The notes: generated by a model from the sequence alone, not told the origin. Positions 24,971 through 34,370 are shown, counted from the first letter of the stretch. The stretch is DNA of 34,497 nucleotides from Arthrobacter sp. AQ5-05 (GCF_003287975.1 NZ_QMKQ01000036.1:1-34497); one strand, 5' to 3'. Numbers and translations are program-made.

Positions 24971-25468
24971 ATGAGTGAGAACACCACCGCCGAAGCCGTC
25001 CGCCTGTCCGTCGGAGACACCGCACCGGACTTCACCCTGACCGATGCCCGCGGCCAGGAGCTCGCCCTGTCCTCGCTGCGCGGGAAGAAGACCATCGTGT
25101 ACTTCTACCCGGCCGCCTCCACCCCAGGCTGCACCAAGCAGGCCTGCGACTTCCGCGACTCGCTGGAATCCCTGGCGTCCGCCGGCTACCAGGTCGTGGG
25201 CATCTCCCCCGACGCCCCGGCCAAGCTGGCCAGGTTCACCGAGAAGGAGGAACTGACCTTCCCGCTGCTGGCCGACGAGGACCACGCCGTGGCCGCGGCC
25301 TACGGGGCCTGGGGCGAGAAGAAGAACTACGGCCGCACCTACGAGGGCCTGATCCGCTCAACGATCGTGGTTGACGAGAACGGAATCGTTCAGGCGGCGC
25401 AGTACAACGTGCGTGCCACCGGGCACGTTGCGAAATTGCGTCGTGATTTGGGTATTGACCCCAAATAA
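24971..25468 (+). CDS. bcp: Thioredoxin-dependent thiol peroxidase (Bcp/PrxQ type)
   Basis: 165 residues; reduces hydrogen peroxide and organic peroxides in the cytosol with electrons from thioredoxin. The peroxidatic Cys is C54 in YPAASTPGCT and the resolving Cys is C59 (KQACDF), the CxxxxC spacing of the two-Cys Bcp subgroup. GDTAPDFTL (15-23) and FPLLADED are further family marks. ATG 24971 with AGGGAG some 12 nt upstream. A single-gene unit with no strong terminator; tRNA-Leu follows after 90 bp. Confidence 0.93.
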   Translation: MSENTTAEAVRLSVGDTAPDFTLTDARGQELALSSLRGKKTIVYFYPAASTPGCTKQACDFRDSLESLASAGYQVVGISPDAPAKLARFTEKEELTFPLLADEDHAVAAAYGAWGEKKNYGRTYEGLIRSTIVVDENGIVQAAQYNVRATGHVAKLRRDLGIDPK

Positions 25469-25516
25469 AGTTCCGCCCTCAGCCCAAAAGCGATAAATCG
25501 GGCCGAAAATCTCCGC

Positions 25517-25522
25517 TAGACT
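25517..25522 (+). promoter_or_regulatory. -10 box of tRNA-Leu
   Basis: TAGACT lies 36 bp before the tRNA. No good -35 is present at 16-18 bp. Confidence 0.4.
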
Positions 25523-25558
25523 GATTCCTGCCGAACTTCGAAAGCGGTTCGCTGCCTT

Positions 25559-25640
<82 letters not shown>

Positions 25641-25684
25641 CTCCCGAGCCGCATGCATCCCCCCTGGGGACCAGCGGCATCGCG

Positions 25685-25714
25685 CAGGGCCCCCGGATGA
25701 TTTCGGGGGCCCTG
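25685..25714 (+). terminator. Hairpin after tRNA-Leu
   Basis: CAGGGCCCCCG (25685-25695) pairs perfectly with CGGGGGCCCTG (25704-25714) around an 8-nt loop. The following bases are not a clean U-run. Confidence 0.75.
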
Positions 25715-25779
25715 CTCGTTAACAACCGGCAGCGGCCAGCCACGATCGTGGAGCCCAAAACACTGACGAGGAGTCTTTG

Positions 25780-27621
25780 GTGCCAAGCCAGCCGCACAGC
25801 CTTCAACCACCGAGCGCCACCCGCCGTGCCTTCCTCGCCGGGGGCCTGGGGCTCGGCGCCCTGGCCCTGGCCGGTTGCGTCCCGAAGGAAACCCCGGCAC
25901 CCCCGAGCCCCACCGCCAGCACCGAACCGGTCATCCGCACCTTCCACTTCGGCTCCGCCGCCGACCCGCTGACCCTTGACCCGGGAATCTCCGGGGACAA
26001 CGAGACGTTCCGCGTCACCCGCCAGGTCTACGAGGGGCTCATCGGGGTCGACCGCGAGACCGGCACCCCGATCCCGCTGCTGGCCACCGACTGGATCGTG
26101 AGCCCGGACCGGCTCCAATTCACCTTCATCCTGCGCCGCGGGGTCAAGTTCCACGACGGAACCGACTTCGACGCGGCGGCAGTGGTCACCAATTTCGAGC
26201 ACTGGGTGGCCCTGCCCGCCGACGTGCGCGCCAACTCCGACCAGGGCTTCACCCAGGTGTTTCGACCCAACGACCAGCTCCCGGTGCTGCCCAAGACCAT
26301 CCCCGAACCCAAACCGACCCTCGATGCCAACGGCGACGAAATCGTCGACCCGCAGCAGGTTGCCCACCACGCCGCGCAGCTCCAACTGCTCGAATCGCTG
26401 CGCAAGCAACTCAAGGACGACCCCTTCGTGGGCGCCAACACCGGCGGGACCGCCAGCTACTTCGGATCCATCAAGGCCGCCGACACCCACACCGTGGTGC
26501 TCACGCTGCGCAAGCCCATCACCGGCCTCATCGAGGCGCTCTCGTTGCCGGGCCTGGCCATTGCCTCGCCCAAGGCGCTGGCCGCAGCACCGGAGTCGGG
26601 GCGGACCGATTCGGCGATTTCCGCGCACCCGGTGGGCACCGGGCCCTACAAATTCTTGTCCTGGAAGGACGGGGCCATCACGCTGCGTTCCTTCCCCGGC
26701 TACTGGGACGCGGACGCCGTCGCGGCCAACACCACCTCCCCCACGCTGGTGATCTTCCAGGAGATCCGCACCCCGTCCGCGCGCCTGGGCGCACTGGGCC
26801 GGAAGAAAATCGACGGCTTCGACATGGTTACGGTGACGGGCCTGCGCGAGCTGGTGCGCGAGGGCAAGCTGATCGTGCAGCGCGACCCGTACTCGGTCAC
26901 CTACCTGGGCATGAACCGGACCAACGAGTGGCTGGCCAAGGACGAGTTCCGCCGCGCGATCGCCCACGGCATCGACCGGAACAGGATCATCGAGCAGTTC
27001 TTCATCTCCGGCACCAAGGAGGCCCGCGGCTTTTTGCCGGCCTCGCTGGGCATCAAGACCTCCGACACCTACTACGGGCCCGACGCCAAGCGCGCCAAGG
27101 AGCTGCTCGAATCCTGCGACTACGACGGCACCCCCATCCCGTTCCTGTATCCGCTGAACATTTCCCGGGCCTACCTGCCGCTGCCCGAGCTCATCTACGC
27201 CGAAATCTCCCGGCAGCTGGCACTGGTGGGCATCAAGATCCGGCCCGTGCCCATTGACTGGACCGACGGCTACGTGTCCAAGGTCCGCTCGGGGAACATG
27301 CCGGGGCTGCACCTGCTGGGCTTCAACGGCGGCTACCGGGACCCGGACGATTTCATGGGCGCGCTGTTTTCCTCGAACAACCGGCAATTCGACTACGATT
27401 CCCCCATCCTCACCGCCCAGGTGCTGCTGGCCCGATCCATGCCCGCCGGCGAGGCACGCGTGGCCGCCTACGAGGATCTGTCCAACACCCTGGCCCGGGA
27501 TTTGCCGGCGCTGCCGCTGGCCTTCCCGATCTCCGCGCTGGCATTCAATGACACGGTGAAGAACTACCCCTCGTCCCCGGTGCTGGACGAAGTCTTCTCG
27601 GATGTGAAACTCAACACTTAA
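25780..27621 (+). CDS. ABC transporter substrate-binding lipoprotein, oligopeptide type (SBP family 5)
   Basis: 613 residues. The N-terminus has a twin-arginine type signal (RRAFLAGGLGLGALALAGC) ending in a lipobox with C33, so it should be anchored outside the membrane. The mature part has family 5 features: DPLTLDPG, RQVYEGLIGVDRETG, WIVSPDRLQFTFILRRGVKFHDGTDFDAAAVV and GTGPYKFLSW. It would bind peptides or a related solute. No permease or ATPase genes lie next to it, so its transporter partners are elsewhere or it works alone. GTG 25780 is chosen with GAGGAG 6 nt upstream; TTG 25777 is too close. An insertion around 26220-26460 (acidic/Asn-rich) is longer than in typical DppA. Confidence 0.9.
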   Translation: MPSQPHSLQPPSATRRAFLAGGLGLGALALAGCVPKETPAPPSPTASTEPVIRTFHFGSAADPLTLDPGISGDNETFRVTRQVYEGLIGVDRETGTPIPLLATDWIVSPDRLQFTFILRRGVKFHDGTDFDAAAVVTNFEHWVALPADVRANSDQGFTQVFRPNDQLPVLPKTIPEPKPTLDANGDEIVDPQQVAHHAAQLQLLESLRKQLKDDPFVGANTGGTASYFGSIKAADTHTVVLTLRKPITGLIEALSLPGLAIASPKALAAAPESGRTDSAISAHPVGTGPYKFLSWKDGAITLRSFPGYWDADAVAANTTSPTLVIFQEIRTPSARLGALGRKKIDGFDMVTVTGLRELVREGKLIVQRDPYSVTYLGMNRTNEWLAKDEFRRAIAHGIDRNRIIEQFFISGTKEARGFLPASLGIKTSDTYYGPDAKRAKELLESCDYDGTPIPFLYPLNISRAYLPLPELIYAEISRQLALVGIKIRPVPIDWTDGYVSKVRSGNMPGLHLLGFNGGYRDPDDFMGALFSSNNRQFDYDSPILTAQVLLARSMPAGEARVAAYEDLSNTLARDLPALPLAFPISALAFNDTVKNYPSSPVLDEVFSDVKLNT

Positions 27622-27714
27622 TACCATTGGTGTCAAGCCGCCAATTTCCTGGAGACCCCCGCATCAAGCTAGCCTTGCGTAGAGTCTAGAAGAACTTTCA
27701 ATGGAGAACCCCTC

Positions 27715-29196
27715 GTGCCTTCTGAATCCACCAGCCAATCATTCGACGTCGTCCTCATCGGCGCCGGTGTCATGAGCGCAACGCTCGGAACCCTGATCAA
27801 GCAGCTGGAGCCGGGGTGGAGCATTGGACTTTTCGAGAACCTGGACCAGGCCGGCCTCGAGTCCTCCTCACCATGGAACAACGCCGGCACCGGCCACTCG
27901 GCCCTGTGCGAGCTTAACTACACCGCCGCGGGCCCCGACGGCACCGTCGACCCGGCCAAGGCCATCGGCATCAACGAGCAGTTCCAGGTCACGCGCCAGT
28001 TCTTCTCGCACCTGGTGAAAAACAAGCAGGTCGGCGATCCGTCCACCTTCATCAACGCGCTGCCGCACATGAGCTTCGTCATCGGCGAGGACAACGCCAG
28101 GTACCTCAAGACCCGCTACGAGGCCCTGAAGCCGAACACGCTGTTCAACGAGATCGAACACACCGAGGACCTGGACACCATCAAGTCCTGGACCCCGCTG
28201 GTGGCCAACGGCCGCGACGGGTCCCAGCGCGTGGCAGCCTCCCGCGTCGCCTCCGGCACCGACGTGGACTTCGGTTCGCTCACCCGCCAGATGACCGACG
28301 ACCTCGCCGCCAACGGCGCCGAGGTCAACTACGGCCACCGCGTCAAGGGCATCAAGCGCGACGGCGCCGGATGGACCGTCACGGTCCGCGACAACGCCAC
28401 CAAGGCCAAGCGCACAGTCAAGGCCAAGTTCGTGTTCGTGGGTGCCGGCGGCGGCGCCCTGGGCCTGCTGCAGAAGGCAGGCATCGACGAAATCAAGGGC
28501 TTCGGCGGCTTCCCGGTATCCGGGCAGTTCCTGCGTTGCACCGACGATGCCATCATCGACCAGCACCACGCCAAGGTCTACGGCCAGGCCTCGGTCGGCG
28601 CCCCGCCGATGAGCGTGCCGCACCTGGACACCCGCTTCGTCGACGGCAAGCGTTCGCTGATGTTCGGCCCCTACGCCGGATTCTCCACCAACTTCCTCAA
28701 GACTTCCTCGCTGCTGGACCTGCCGCTCTCCATCCGCGCGCACAACATCCTTCCGATGCTGGCCGTGGGCAAGGACAACCTGGACCTGACCATGTACCTG
28801 ATCAAGGAAGTGCTCAAGTCCCGAACCAAGAAGGACGACGCGCTGCGCGAGTACCTTCCCGAGGCCGTGGGTGAGAACTGGGAATTGATCACCGCTGGAC
28901 AGCGCGTCCAGGTCATCAAGAAGGACGCCAAGAAGGGCGGGGTGCTGCAGTTCGGCACCGAGGTCATCACCTCCGAGGACGGCACCATCTCCGGCCTGCT
29001 CGGCGCATCCCCGGGTGCCTCGACCGCGACCCCGATCATGATCGGGTTGCTGGGCCGCTGCTTCCCGAAGCAGTTCTCCGGCTGGGAGTCCAAGCTCAAG
29101 GAGATCATCCCGTCCTACGGCGTGAAGCTCAATGAGAATCCTTCCCTCTACGCAGAGGTGCGCGCCGAGACCGACAAGGTCCTCAAACTCGCCTGA
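27715..29196 (+). CDS. mqo: Malate:quinone oxidoreductase
   Basis: 493 residues, the usual length. A peripheral membrane FAD enzyme oxidising malate to oxaloacetate and passing electrons to menaquinone, a TCA cycle and respiratory entry step. FAD site [14 protein letters not shown] near residue 12; family motifs [50 protein letters not shown] and [16 protein letters not shown]. The start is GTG 27715 with GGAGA 8 nt upstream. A strong terminator follows, so it is a one-gene unit. Corynebacteria and relatives use this enzyme as main malate oxidising route. Confidence 0.96.
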   Translation: MPSESTSQSFDVVLIGAGVMSATLGTLIKQLEPGWSIGLFENLDQAGLESSSPWNNAGTGHSALCELNYTAAGPDGTVDPAKAIGINEQFQVTRQFFSHLVKNKQVGDPSTFINALPHMSFVIGEDNARYLKTRYEALKPNTLFNEIEHTEDLDTIKSWTPLVANGRDGSQRVAASRVASGTDVDFGSLTRQMTDDLAANGAEVNYGHRVKGIKRDGAGWTVTVRDNATKAKRTVKAKFVFVGAGGGALGLLQKAGIDEIKGFGGFPVSGQFLRCTDDAIIDQHHAKVYGQASVGAPPMSVPHLDTRFVDGKRSLMFGPYAGFSTNFLKTSSLLDLPLSIRAHNILPMLAVGKDNLDLTMYLIKEVLKSRTKKDDALREYLPEAVGENWELITAGQRVQVIKKDAKKGGVLQFGTEVITSEDGTISGLLGASPGASTATPIMIGLLGRCFPKQFSGWESKLKEIIPSYGVKLNENPSLYAEVRAETDKVLKLA

Positions 29197-29217
29197 TTCA
29201 CTGCTCCGGCTTTGCTG

Positions 29218-29255
29218 CCAAGGCCCGGTCCCCGATCACGGGGGCCGGGCCTTGG
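29218..29255 (+). terminator. Terminator after mqo
   Basis: CCAAGGCCCGG (29218-29228) pairs with CCGGGCCTTGG (29245-29255), with an inner CCCCG/CGGGG stem. The U-tract is weak. Confidence 0.8.
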
Positions 29256-29433
29256 CCGTATCTCGGGACTCCGGACCTTGAAAGGCCGCGCGCGCGGTGC
29301 TTTGCTTGAGGTGGATGCCCGGGAGAACGTGCCTGCCATGATCTTGCTTGCCTTGATCGGTTGCGGCTTGTTGACCTGCACCAGCTGGTGCAGGCGGCCG
29401 CGCCCGGGAGGCCCATCCGGTGAGGACACCGCA

Positions 29434-29769
29434 ATGCTTGGCCACGGCTACCTGAATGCGCTGAAGAAGGCGAAGAGCACCGTCTACGGGCCGGCGCGGG
29501 AGAAGGTCGGCACGCTGGGGAACATCTTCATGGACGTGCGCACCGGCGACGCCGACTTCGTCAGCATCCATCTGGGGCTCTTCGGCTCCGAGGAGGCCTT
29601 GGTCTCGCTCGAGGGCGCGGTGTTCACCGACGGCCACCTGCAGGTCCGTTTCCCCAAGGACGTCATCAAGCACGCCCCGAACATCGACCCGGCCGCCGAG
29701 CTCAACGATGCGGCCAAGGACATGCTCGAGAAGTACTACGCGGCCATGGATCCGGGCTCCGGCGGGTAG
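29434..29769 (+). CDS. PRC-barrel-type protein A (111 aa)
   Basis: The core (AKSTVYGPAREKVGTLGNIFMD, GLFGSEEALVSLEGAVFTDGHLQVRFPKDVIKHAPNID) is a single PRC-barrel-like beta domain, a small fold found in RNA-processing and photosynthetic proteins and in many stress-linked actinobacterial proteins. The C-terminal helix (AAKDMLEKYYAAMD) is conserved with the neighbour at 30183, its clear paralogue. ATG 29434 has GTGAGGA 8 nt upstream. Precise role unknown. The 178 bp between the mqo terminator and this gene show no further gene. Confidence 0.8.
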   Translation: MLGHGYLNALKKAKSTVYGPAREKVGTLGNIFMDVRTGDADFVSIHLGLFGSEEALVSLEGAVFTDGHLQVRFPKDVIKHAPNIDPAAELNDAAKDMLEKYYAAMDPGSGG

Positions 29770-30182
29770 ACCTTGGCCTCCGCGGGTCCGCGGCAGATTT
29801 CGGTCCGCGACCCGGGAAGGATCGACACCGGCCACGGAAACACCACGGCACGCACCCTTCCGCATAGTCAGTACCGTCCCGCGCGGCAACGAGTTGGAAT
29901 TTTGGCTACAACCGCAACCCGGTTCCGAGAATCGTTCCCGGGCCGCCCAATACGGTCTTGATCTGCGTCGTTGGCGGTGTTTTGCTAGCAACATGGACGG
30001 ACAGGCGGTAGCGGTATTTCCACCGTTTTCCACGATGCGCCCCAAGGAACGGCGGCAGATCGCGGTTTCCCGCAGCGCGGCACCGCATGGTTCCGCAACC
30101 GGCATGTGGTCGGTTCGACCCCGCGCGGGGCTGCACGGCGAGCCGGGAATCGCTTGCGTAAACAGCAGGGAAAGGAAACGCC
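29770..30182. other. Gene-free spacer of 413 bp between the PRC-barrel genes
   Basis: Open frames here are shadows without ribosome sites. Composition around 29890-30010 is a little less GC-rich and may hold the promoter of the second PRC-barrel gene, but I cannot name a -35/-10 pair. Confidence 0.4.
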
Positions 30183-30680
30183 ATGTTGCAACATGACGAC
30201 CTCAGGCCCCTGATCGAAACCAAGACCGACGTGTTTGGCTCGGACGGGGAAAAGATTGGAACTCTCGGCCAGGTCTACCTGGACGACGGCACCGACCTGG
30301 CGCATTTTGCCACAGTCAACACCGGGCTCTTCGGATCCCGGAAGAATATTGTGCCGCTCACTGAAGCAGAGATTTCCCACGGCCAGCTCTATGTGAAATT
30401 TCCCAGGCACTTCGTCAAGGAAGCACCGCACATCGATGCGCTCGGACGCCTCTCACCCGAAGACGAGGACCGGCTCTACGCATACTATTCACAGGCCGGT
30501 CTCGGCCGAGGCCATGACCGGGAACCGGAGTCCGCCAGCCATCCCCCGGACCGCCAGGGGACGGGAGCGCTCCACCGCAACCCGACAAATCCGGGTGGGA
30601 CGGCGCAGGGCCGGCACCGCACAACACCCGATGGAGCCCAGACCCCCGCCCCGGGCGGCGTGGACCGTCCGGAGCCCTGA
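30183..30680 (+). CDS. PRC-barrel-type protein B (165 aa)
   Basis: Paralogue of the protein at 29434: FGSDGEKIGTLGQVYLD, GLFGSRKNIVPLTEAEISHGQLYVKFPRHFVKEAPHID and EDEDRLYAYY align without gaps in the first 105 residues. It adds a disordered tail of about 60 residues rich in Pro, Gly, Arg and Thr. ATG 30183 has GAAAGGAAA 6 nt upstream. It is followed after 52 bp by the membrane protein at 30733, so the two are probably co-transcribed. Function unknown; cluster context with CsbD suggests stress response. Confidence 0.82.
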   Translation: MLQHDDLRPLIETKTDVFGSDGEKIGTLGQVYLDDGTDLAHFATVNTGLFGSRKNIVPLTEAEISHGQLYVKFPRHFVKEAPHIDALGRLSPEDEDRLYAYYSQAGLGRGHDREPESASHPPDRQGTGALHRNPTNPGGTAQGRHRTTPDGAQTPAPGGVDRPEP

Positions 30681-30732
30681 GGCCCGGCCCACCACGCCAT
30701 CGTCCGAAGTCGATCCGAAAAGAGGTCATTCG

Positions 30733-31332
30733 ATGGAAACCACAGCATCAGGATCCGGCACCGCCAACGAGCGCGCGCGAGAGAGGTTCTCCCGCGAAAG
30801 CGGAGAGTTCGGCGGGGTCAAGGTCGGCAGCGCCTTCTTCGGCTGGGTCGTCGCAATGGGGATGAGCGTGCTGCTCACGGCCCTGATCACGGCCTTCGGT
30901 GCCGGGGTCGGGTTGGCCACGCACACGGACCTGGGCTCGGCGGCGGAGCAGATCACCCGGAATCCGGGCGTTGCCGCATGGATCTCCGCCGCCGTCCTGG
31001 TTCTCGTGCTGTTTGCCGCCTACTTCTGCGGCGGCTACGTCGCCGGCCGCATGGCCCGCTTCAACGGCGTCCGCCAGGGCGTGGCCGTGTGGATCTGGGC
31101 GATCATCGTCGCAATCGTCGTGGCCGTCCTCTCGCTCTTTGCCGGCAACGCCTTCGACGCATGGAACCAGCTCAACGGCAGCCCGATGGTTCCCTTCCAA
31201 TGGAACATGGGCCCGATCGGGTGGATCGTGCTGGCCATCGCGGTGGCGGTTCCCCTGCTGGCCGCCATCCTCGGCGGGCAATCGGGCATGCACTACCACC
31301 GCCGCATCGACAAGGGCAGCCAGGCCCTCTAG
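30733..31332 (+). CDS. Four-helix integral membrane protein, unknown function (199 aa)
   Basis: After a charged N-terminus (1-30) there are membrane segments at about 34-60, 80-104, 115-137 and 160-182, with the first followed by a soluble loop (THTDLGSAAEQITRNPG). FCGGYVAGRMARFNGVRQG in the second loop is a recognisable conserved stretch of small actinobacterial membrane proteins found next to PRC-barrel genes. AGAGG lies 7-8 nt before ATG 30733. Probably in one transcript with 30183 and the CsbD gene. Confidence 0.78.
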   Translation: METTASGSGTANERARERFSRESGEFGGVKVGSAFFGWVVAMGMSVLLTALITAFGAGVGLATHTDLGSAAEQITRNPGVAAWISAAVLVLVLFAAYFCGGYVAGRMARFNGVRQGVAVWIWAIIVAIVVAVLSLFAGNAFDAWNQLNGSPMVPFQWNMGPIGWIVLAIAVAVPLLAAILGGQSGMHYHRRIDKGSQAL

Positions 31333-31486
31333 CGCAGGTCGCCGGGGTGCCGGGAAGCCACGGACAAGGAGGGAACAGCGGGCGCCGAAGCATTCACCGG
31401 CGGGAACATGTCCCGGGCCCGCCCCCGGGCGCCTTCCCACACCAACCACAGCCATCATGTTGCCCCACAGCGGGAGGAGCACCCCC

Positions 31487-31672
31487 ATGGGACTCGGGGA
31501 CAAGATCAGCAACAAGGCCAAGGAGACCGTCGGCAAGTTCAAGGAAAAGACCGGCGACGCGATCCATAATCAAAGCCTGCGCACCGAGGGCCTGAAAGAC
31601 CGGGCGGCGGCCGCGGCCAAAGAGGCCGGCGAACAGCTCAAGGAGAAGGTCAGGCACAGCAACCGCAAGTAG
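31487..31672 (+). CDS. CsbD-family stress-response protein
   Basis: 61 residues, the standard size. A hydrophilic, Lys/Ala-rich helical protein (MGLGDKISNKAKETVGKFKEKTGDA...EGLKDRAAAAAKEAGEQLKEKV) matching the CsbD repeat pattern; the Bacillus homologue belongs to the general stress regulon. GGAGGA lies 8 nt before ATG 31487. It is the last gene of the apparent cluster 29434-31672 and is followed by a terminator. Confidence 0.85.
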   Translation: MGLGDKISNKAKETVGKFKEKTGDAIHNQSLRTEGLKDRAAAAAKEAGEQLKEKVRHSNRK

Positions 31673-31683
31673 CCGCCGCAAAA

Positions 31684-31729
31684 GGGACCACGGGTGCCAA
31701 CCCTCCAACGGGTCGGACCCCGTGGTCCC
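31684..31729 (+). terminator. Terminator after the CsbD gene
   Basis: GGGACCACGGG (31684-31694) pairs with CCCGTGGTCCC (31719-31729) around a 24-nt loop. Confidence 0.65.
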
Positions 31730-31836
31730 GACCGCAGGTCGAGCCTCGATCGACCCGTGTTGCCATTTGCGAGGCAGGTCAGCCGGCGCCGATATGCCCG
31801 TCGTGCCCGGAGGTGCCTATCTTCCGGAACCTGCTC

Positions 31837-32103
31837 TCAGGAATTGCGCAGGGACTCGATCAGCTGGTCTTTCCTCTGCTTCGAATATCCGCGCAATCCG
31901 ATTTCCCTGGCGCGTGCCTTGAGGTCAGGCACGGTCCAGTCCTCGTAGTCGCCGGCCTTTCCACCGCGCTTCCCCACGGCCGAGCGACCTTCCTTGGCCG
32001 CCGCATTGGCGATCCGCGCGGACTTCTGCTTGGAATTTCCTTCATCGCGCAGCTTCTCGTACAGCTCGTCGTCCTTGATCTGTGGGGTCTTGTCCTTGGG
32101 CAA
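31837..32103 (-). CDS. Rho N-terminal-domain small protein (88 aa)
   Basis: First half: a basic KDD/NSKQKSARIANAAAKEGRSAVGKRGG region, as in the small DUF7218-type proteins of actinobacteria. Second half (54-86, WTVPDLKARAREIGLRGYSKQRKDQLIESLRNS): a Rho-N/SAP-like helix-extended-loop-helix that binds single-stranded nucleic acid in Rho. It may be a nucleic-acid-binding stress protein. The start is TTG 32103 with GGGAG 6 nt upstream. It is convergent with the stress cluster. Confidence 0.8.
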   Translation of the reverse strand: MPKDKTPQIKDDELYEKLRDEGNSKQKSARIANAAAKEGRSAVGKRGGKAGDYEDWTVPDLKARAREIGLRGYSKQRKDQLIESLRNS

Positions 32104-32440
32104 GCTGTGCTCCCTTCCCGATGGGTTGGTGCGGGCCGGTGTCCCGCTGGTTCAAGGGCGATCCACCGATCCCGGGGCGTCGCCGAGGGGCGTTTCCCCT
32201 GTCCGTGGTTGCCACGCTACTGCCCGCGCCACGACTCTCCAACCACCCGGCCGCGGGGAGGCGCAAGACGGCGGTCAACCGATGGCCCAGGCACGGCGAT
32301 GTCCCAGCCGGGGTGCAGGTGCCGAGGCCGAAGGCAGGAACCGGCCGGCAGCAAGATGCGCGGGGCCGGATGACACCGGGGGAATCCACCGCGATGCCGC
32401 ACATCCTCGGCCTGCATCGCGGCCTTCCGGTGATGCGCGC
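32104..32440. other. Gene-free gap of 337 bp
   Basis: Lies between the start of the Rho-N gene and the end of the XRE gene, both on the minus strand. Open frames here are Arg/Pro-rich shadows. No promoter or terminator is certain. Confidence 0.4.
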
Positions 32441-33457
32441 TCAAAGCTCGGACAGCGGGGTGTCCAGCATCCAGGCCAACGAGGACCCGTCCACCACGCC
32501 GCGGCGCATGCCGAACAGGTGGGCACCGAACAGGTCGGCCGGAATCCGCGGGGCCCGGTACGCCCTGGCCCGGTGGTGGCTCAGGCACTCGGGATCCTGC
32601 CAGACCAGCAACTGCAGGGTCCCCTCGTCGGCATGCACCAGCGCCGGGCCGCGGCCGATGCCCAGCACGTCGAGACGGTGCGCCAGCGCCTTGGCCGAGA
32701 CCCCGGACTCCCACAGGAACCCGGCAAGCCCGCGCGGGGTCTGCCGGTTCCAGTCGATCGACCGCACCCTCGCGGCGGGCAACAACAGCGACAGGGCGAA
32801 GTCGCGGGCCCAGCCGTCCTCGGCCTGCGTTCGGATGCCGATGTCTTCATGGCGTCCGCCCAGCAGCGCGCCCAATTCGCGGGCGAGCACCAGGTTGGCC
32901 TGGTACCAGGCACCGGTGCCGCGCACCATGATGTAGGTGACGTCGCGGCTCCGCATGGCCCGGGCGTCGAACGCCGGCCCCTCGGCCGCCACGAACACCC
33001 CGATCCCGTAGGCCCGCTCGATGGCCGCGGGCAGGTCGTGCACGAAGTCCTGGCCCAGGGCCGCATTCAGCAACGTCGCGACCGCTGCCGCTCCCTCCTC
33101 GGGGCCCAGGCCGGGCTCAAGCTGCGGCACCGTCCCGGTGGACAGCCCCACCTCCCGATACGCCCCGGCGGGGAAGGCCACGGTTTCCGCCACGGAATCG
33201 TGCTTCCAGCCCTCGCCCTGCCCGACCCGGCCATTGGGCCCTTCGGGGCGCGGATCCCCGGTGACCAGCCAGCTCAGCGACACCTCGAGCACCTTGGACA
33301 GCTTCGCCAGCTCGGTGGCGCTGAAGTTCCGCTGCCCGCTCAGTGAACGGCTGAGCGCATCGCGGCCCATGCCGATTGCACGGGCCATCTTCGCCTGCGT
33401 CAGGCCGTCGTTGTGCGATTGCATGGCGTCCTGGACGCGCAAGCGGATTCCTTCCAC
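32441..33457 (-). CDS. XRE-family regulator with a decayed ImmA/IrrE-like domain (338 aa)
   Basis: The N-terminal helix-turn-helix (19-67, LTQAKMARAIGMGRDALSRSLSGQRNFSATELAKLSKVLEV) is of the Cro/CI type. Residues 125-330 resemble an ImmA/IrrE peptidase-like domain: NLVLARELGALLGG (188-201) lies where active family members have xxHELGHLL. Both zinc His are changed (R193, A197) while Glu194 is kept, so peptidase activity is unlikely; ligand sensing is possible. The start is GTG 33457 with GGGGA a few nt upstream. It probably regulates its own locus or the divergent gene at 33759. No phage genes nearby. Confidence 0.82.
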   Translation of the reverse strand: MEGIRLRVQDAMQSHNDGLTQAKMARAIGMGRDALSRSLSGQRNFSATELAKLSKVLEVSLSWLVTGDPRPEGPNGRVGQGEGWKHDSVAETVAFPAGAYREVGLSTGTVPQLEPGLGPEEGAAAVATLLNAALGQDFVHDLPAAIERAYGIGVFVAAEGPAFDARAMRSRDVTYIMVRGTGAWYQANLVLARELGALLGGRHEDIGIRTQAEDGWARDFALSLLLPAARVRSIDWNRQTPRGLAGFLWESGVSAKALAHRLDVLGIGRGPALVHADEGTLQLLVWQDPECLSHHRARAYRAPRIPADLFGAHLFGMRRGVVDGSSLAWMLDTPLSEL

Positions 33458-33758
33458 CAGTCCCCACGCTCCTCACGCATTCATCCTTCGGCCCGCCGGC
33501 CTCGGTCCTGGGACGGCGGGAGTGCCGTTGCGGCACTAGGGACAGCATTCACCACCGACCGGCGGCGTGTAAAGGAAGCCCACCGGGCTTCCGTCCGTTG
33601 GCACCCCGCCGGTCCCCTGCGCTCGGGGACGGAATCCGGGCCGCGTTTTCGGTGCCGCGGGTACTTGACGCCCGGGGCGCGGAGCGAGACGGTGGCAGGG
33701 AGGGAATCCACCCGACAACGGCAGTCGGCCCACGCGGGCGGGAACGAGAGGAAGCACG
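33458..33758. other. Divergent intergenic region of 301 bp
   Basis: Between the XRE regulator (minus) and the gene at 33759 (plus). It likely holds both promoters and XRE operators. I see no clear palindrome or -10/-35 pair. Confidence 0.4.
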
Positions 33759-34229
33759 ATGGATATGTTCCCCGGAGCTCCGGGGCAGGAACCCGAACTG
33801 CCCGATTCGACCCCGCTGGATCCGGACCTGCCCGGGATCGACGGGCTGGACGGCATCGAGTCCATCTGGGGAAGCGGCTACGCGGTCACCGTGCACACAC
33901 CAGGTTCCGCCGCTGTCGGGGGCGCCGCCGCGCTGTCCATCGAGATCCGCTCGGTCGCCGGAATCAACGAACCGCTCACCCTGTGCATCGATCTGGGCTA
34001 TCTGGATGCCTGGGGCACGATCTCGGTTTCCCCGGCCGCAGAAGCCGAGTCCAGCGACGGCATGTACAAGATCCTGGATTTCCCGGCGCCCCATGCCCCG
34101 GAATTCCGCATCGACATCTCCGGCACCGTCCCGGGCGGCGATGCCCTGCCGGGAACCGGGGACCTGAACGTGTACGTGGGCGGAATCCATGTTGCCTCCA
34201 TCGACCTGCGCACCGGCCGGGCCATGTAG
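33759..34229 (+). CDS. Acidic protein of unknown function (156 aa)
   Basis: The N-terminal 40 residues are acidic and Pro/Gly-rich (MDMFPGAPGQEPELPDSTPLDPDLPGID), followed by an all-beta-looking domain (YAVTVHTPG; AALSIEIRSVAG; LTLCIDLGYLDAWG; DLNVYVGGIHVASIDLR). No signal peptide or membrane segment. I do not recognise the family. ATG 33759 is supported by GAGAGGAAG about 5 nt upstream; the second ATG (33765) is possible. It ends 141 bp before the IS3 copy. Divergent from the XRE regulator, so it may be its target. Confidence 0.7.
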   Translation: MDMFPGAPGQEPELPDSTPLDPDLPGIDGLDGIESIWGSGYAVTVHTPGSAAVGGAAALSIEIRSVAGINEPLTLCIDLGYLDAWGTISVSPAAEAESSDGMYKILDFPAPHAPEFRIDISGTVPGGDALPGTGDLNVYVGGIHVASIDLRTGRAM

Positions 34230-34370
34230 CCCTGCTTCTTCAAGGAAGGCTGTATCGATTTTCCCAACACCCTTCCGGTGTCCCAAGAAAATCCGTCCCG
34301 GAAACCGTCCTTCCACTCCCCTCTGACCTGTACCTTCGGTAACGTCACCACCAGCACATCTAGCAGGGAG

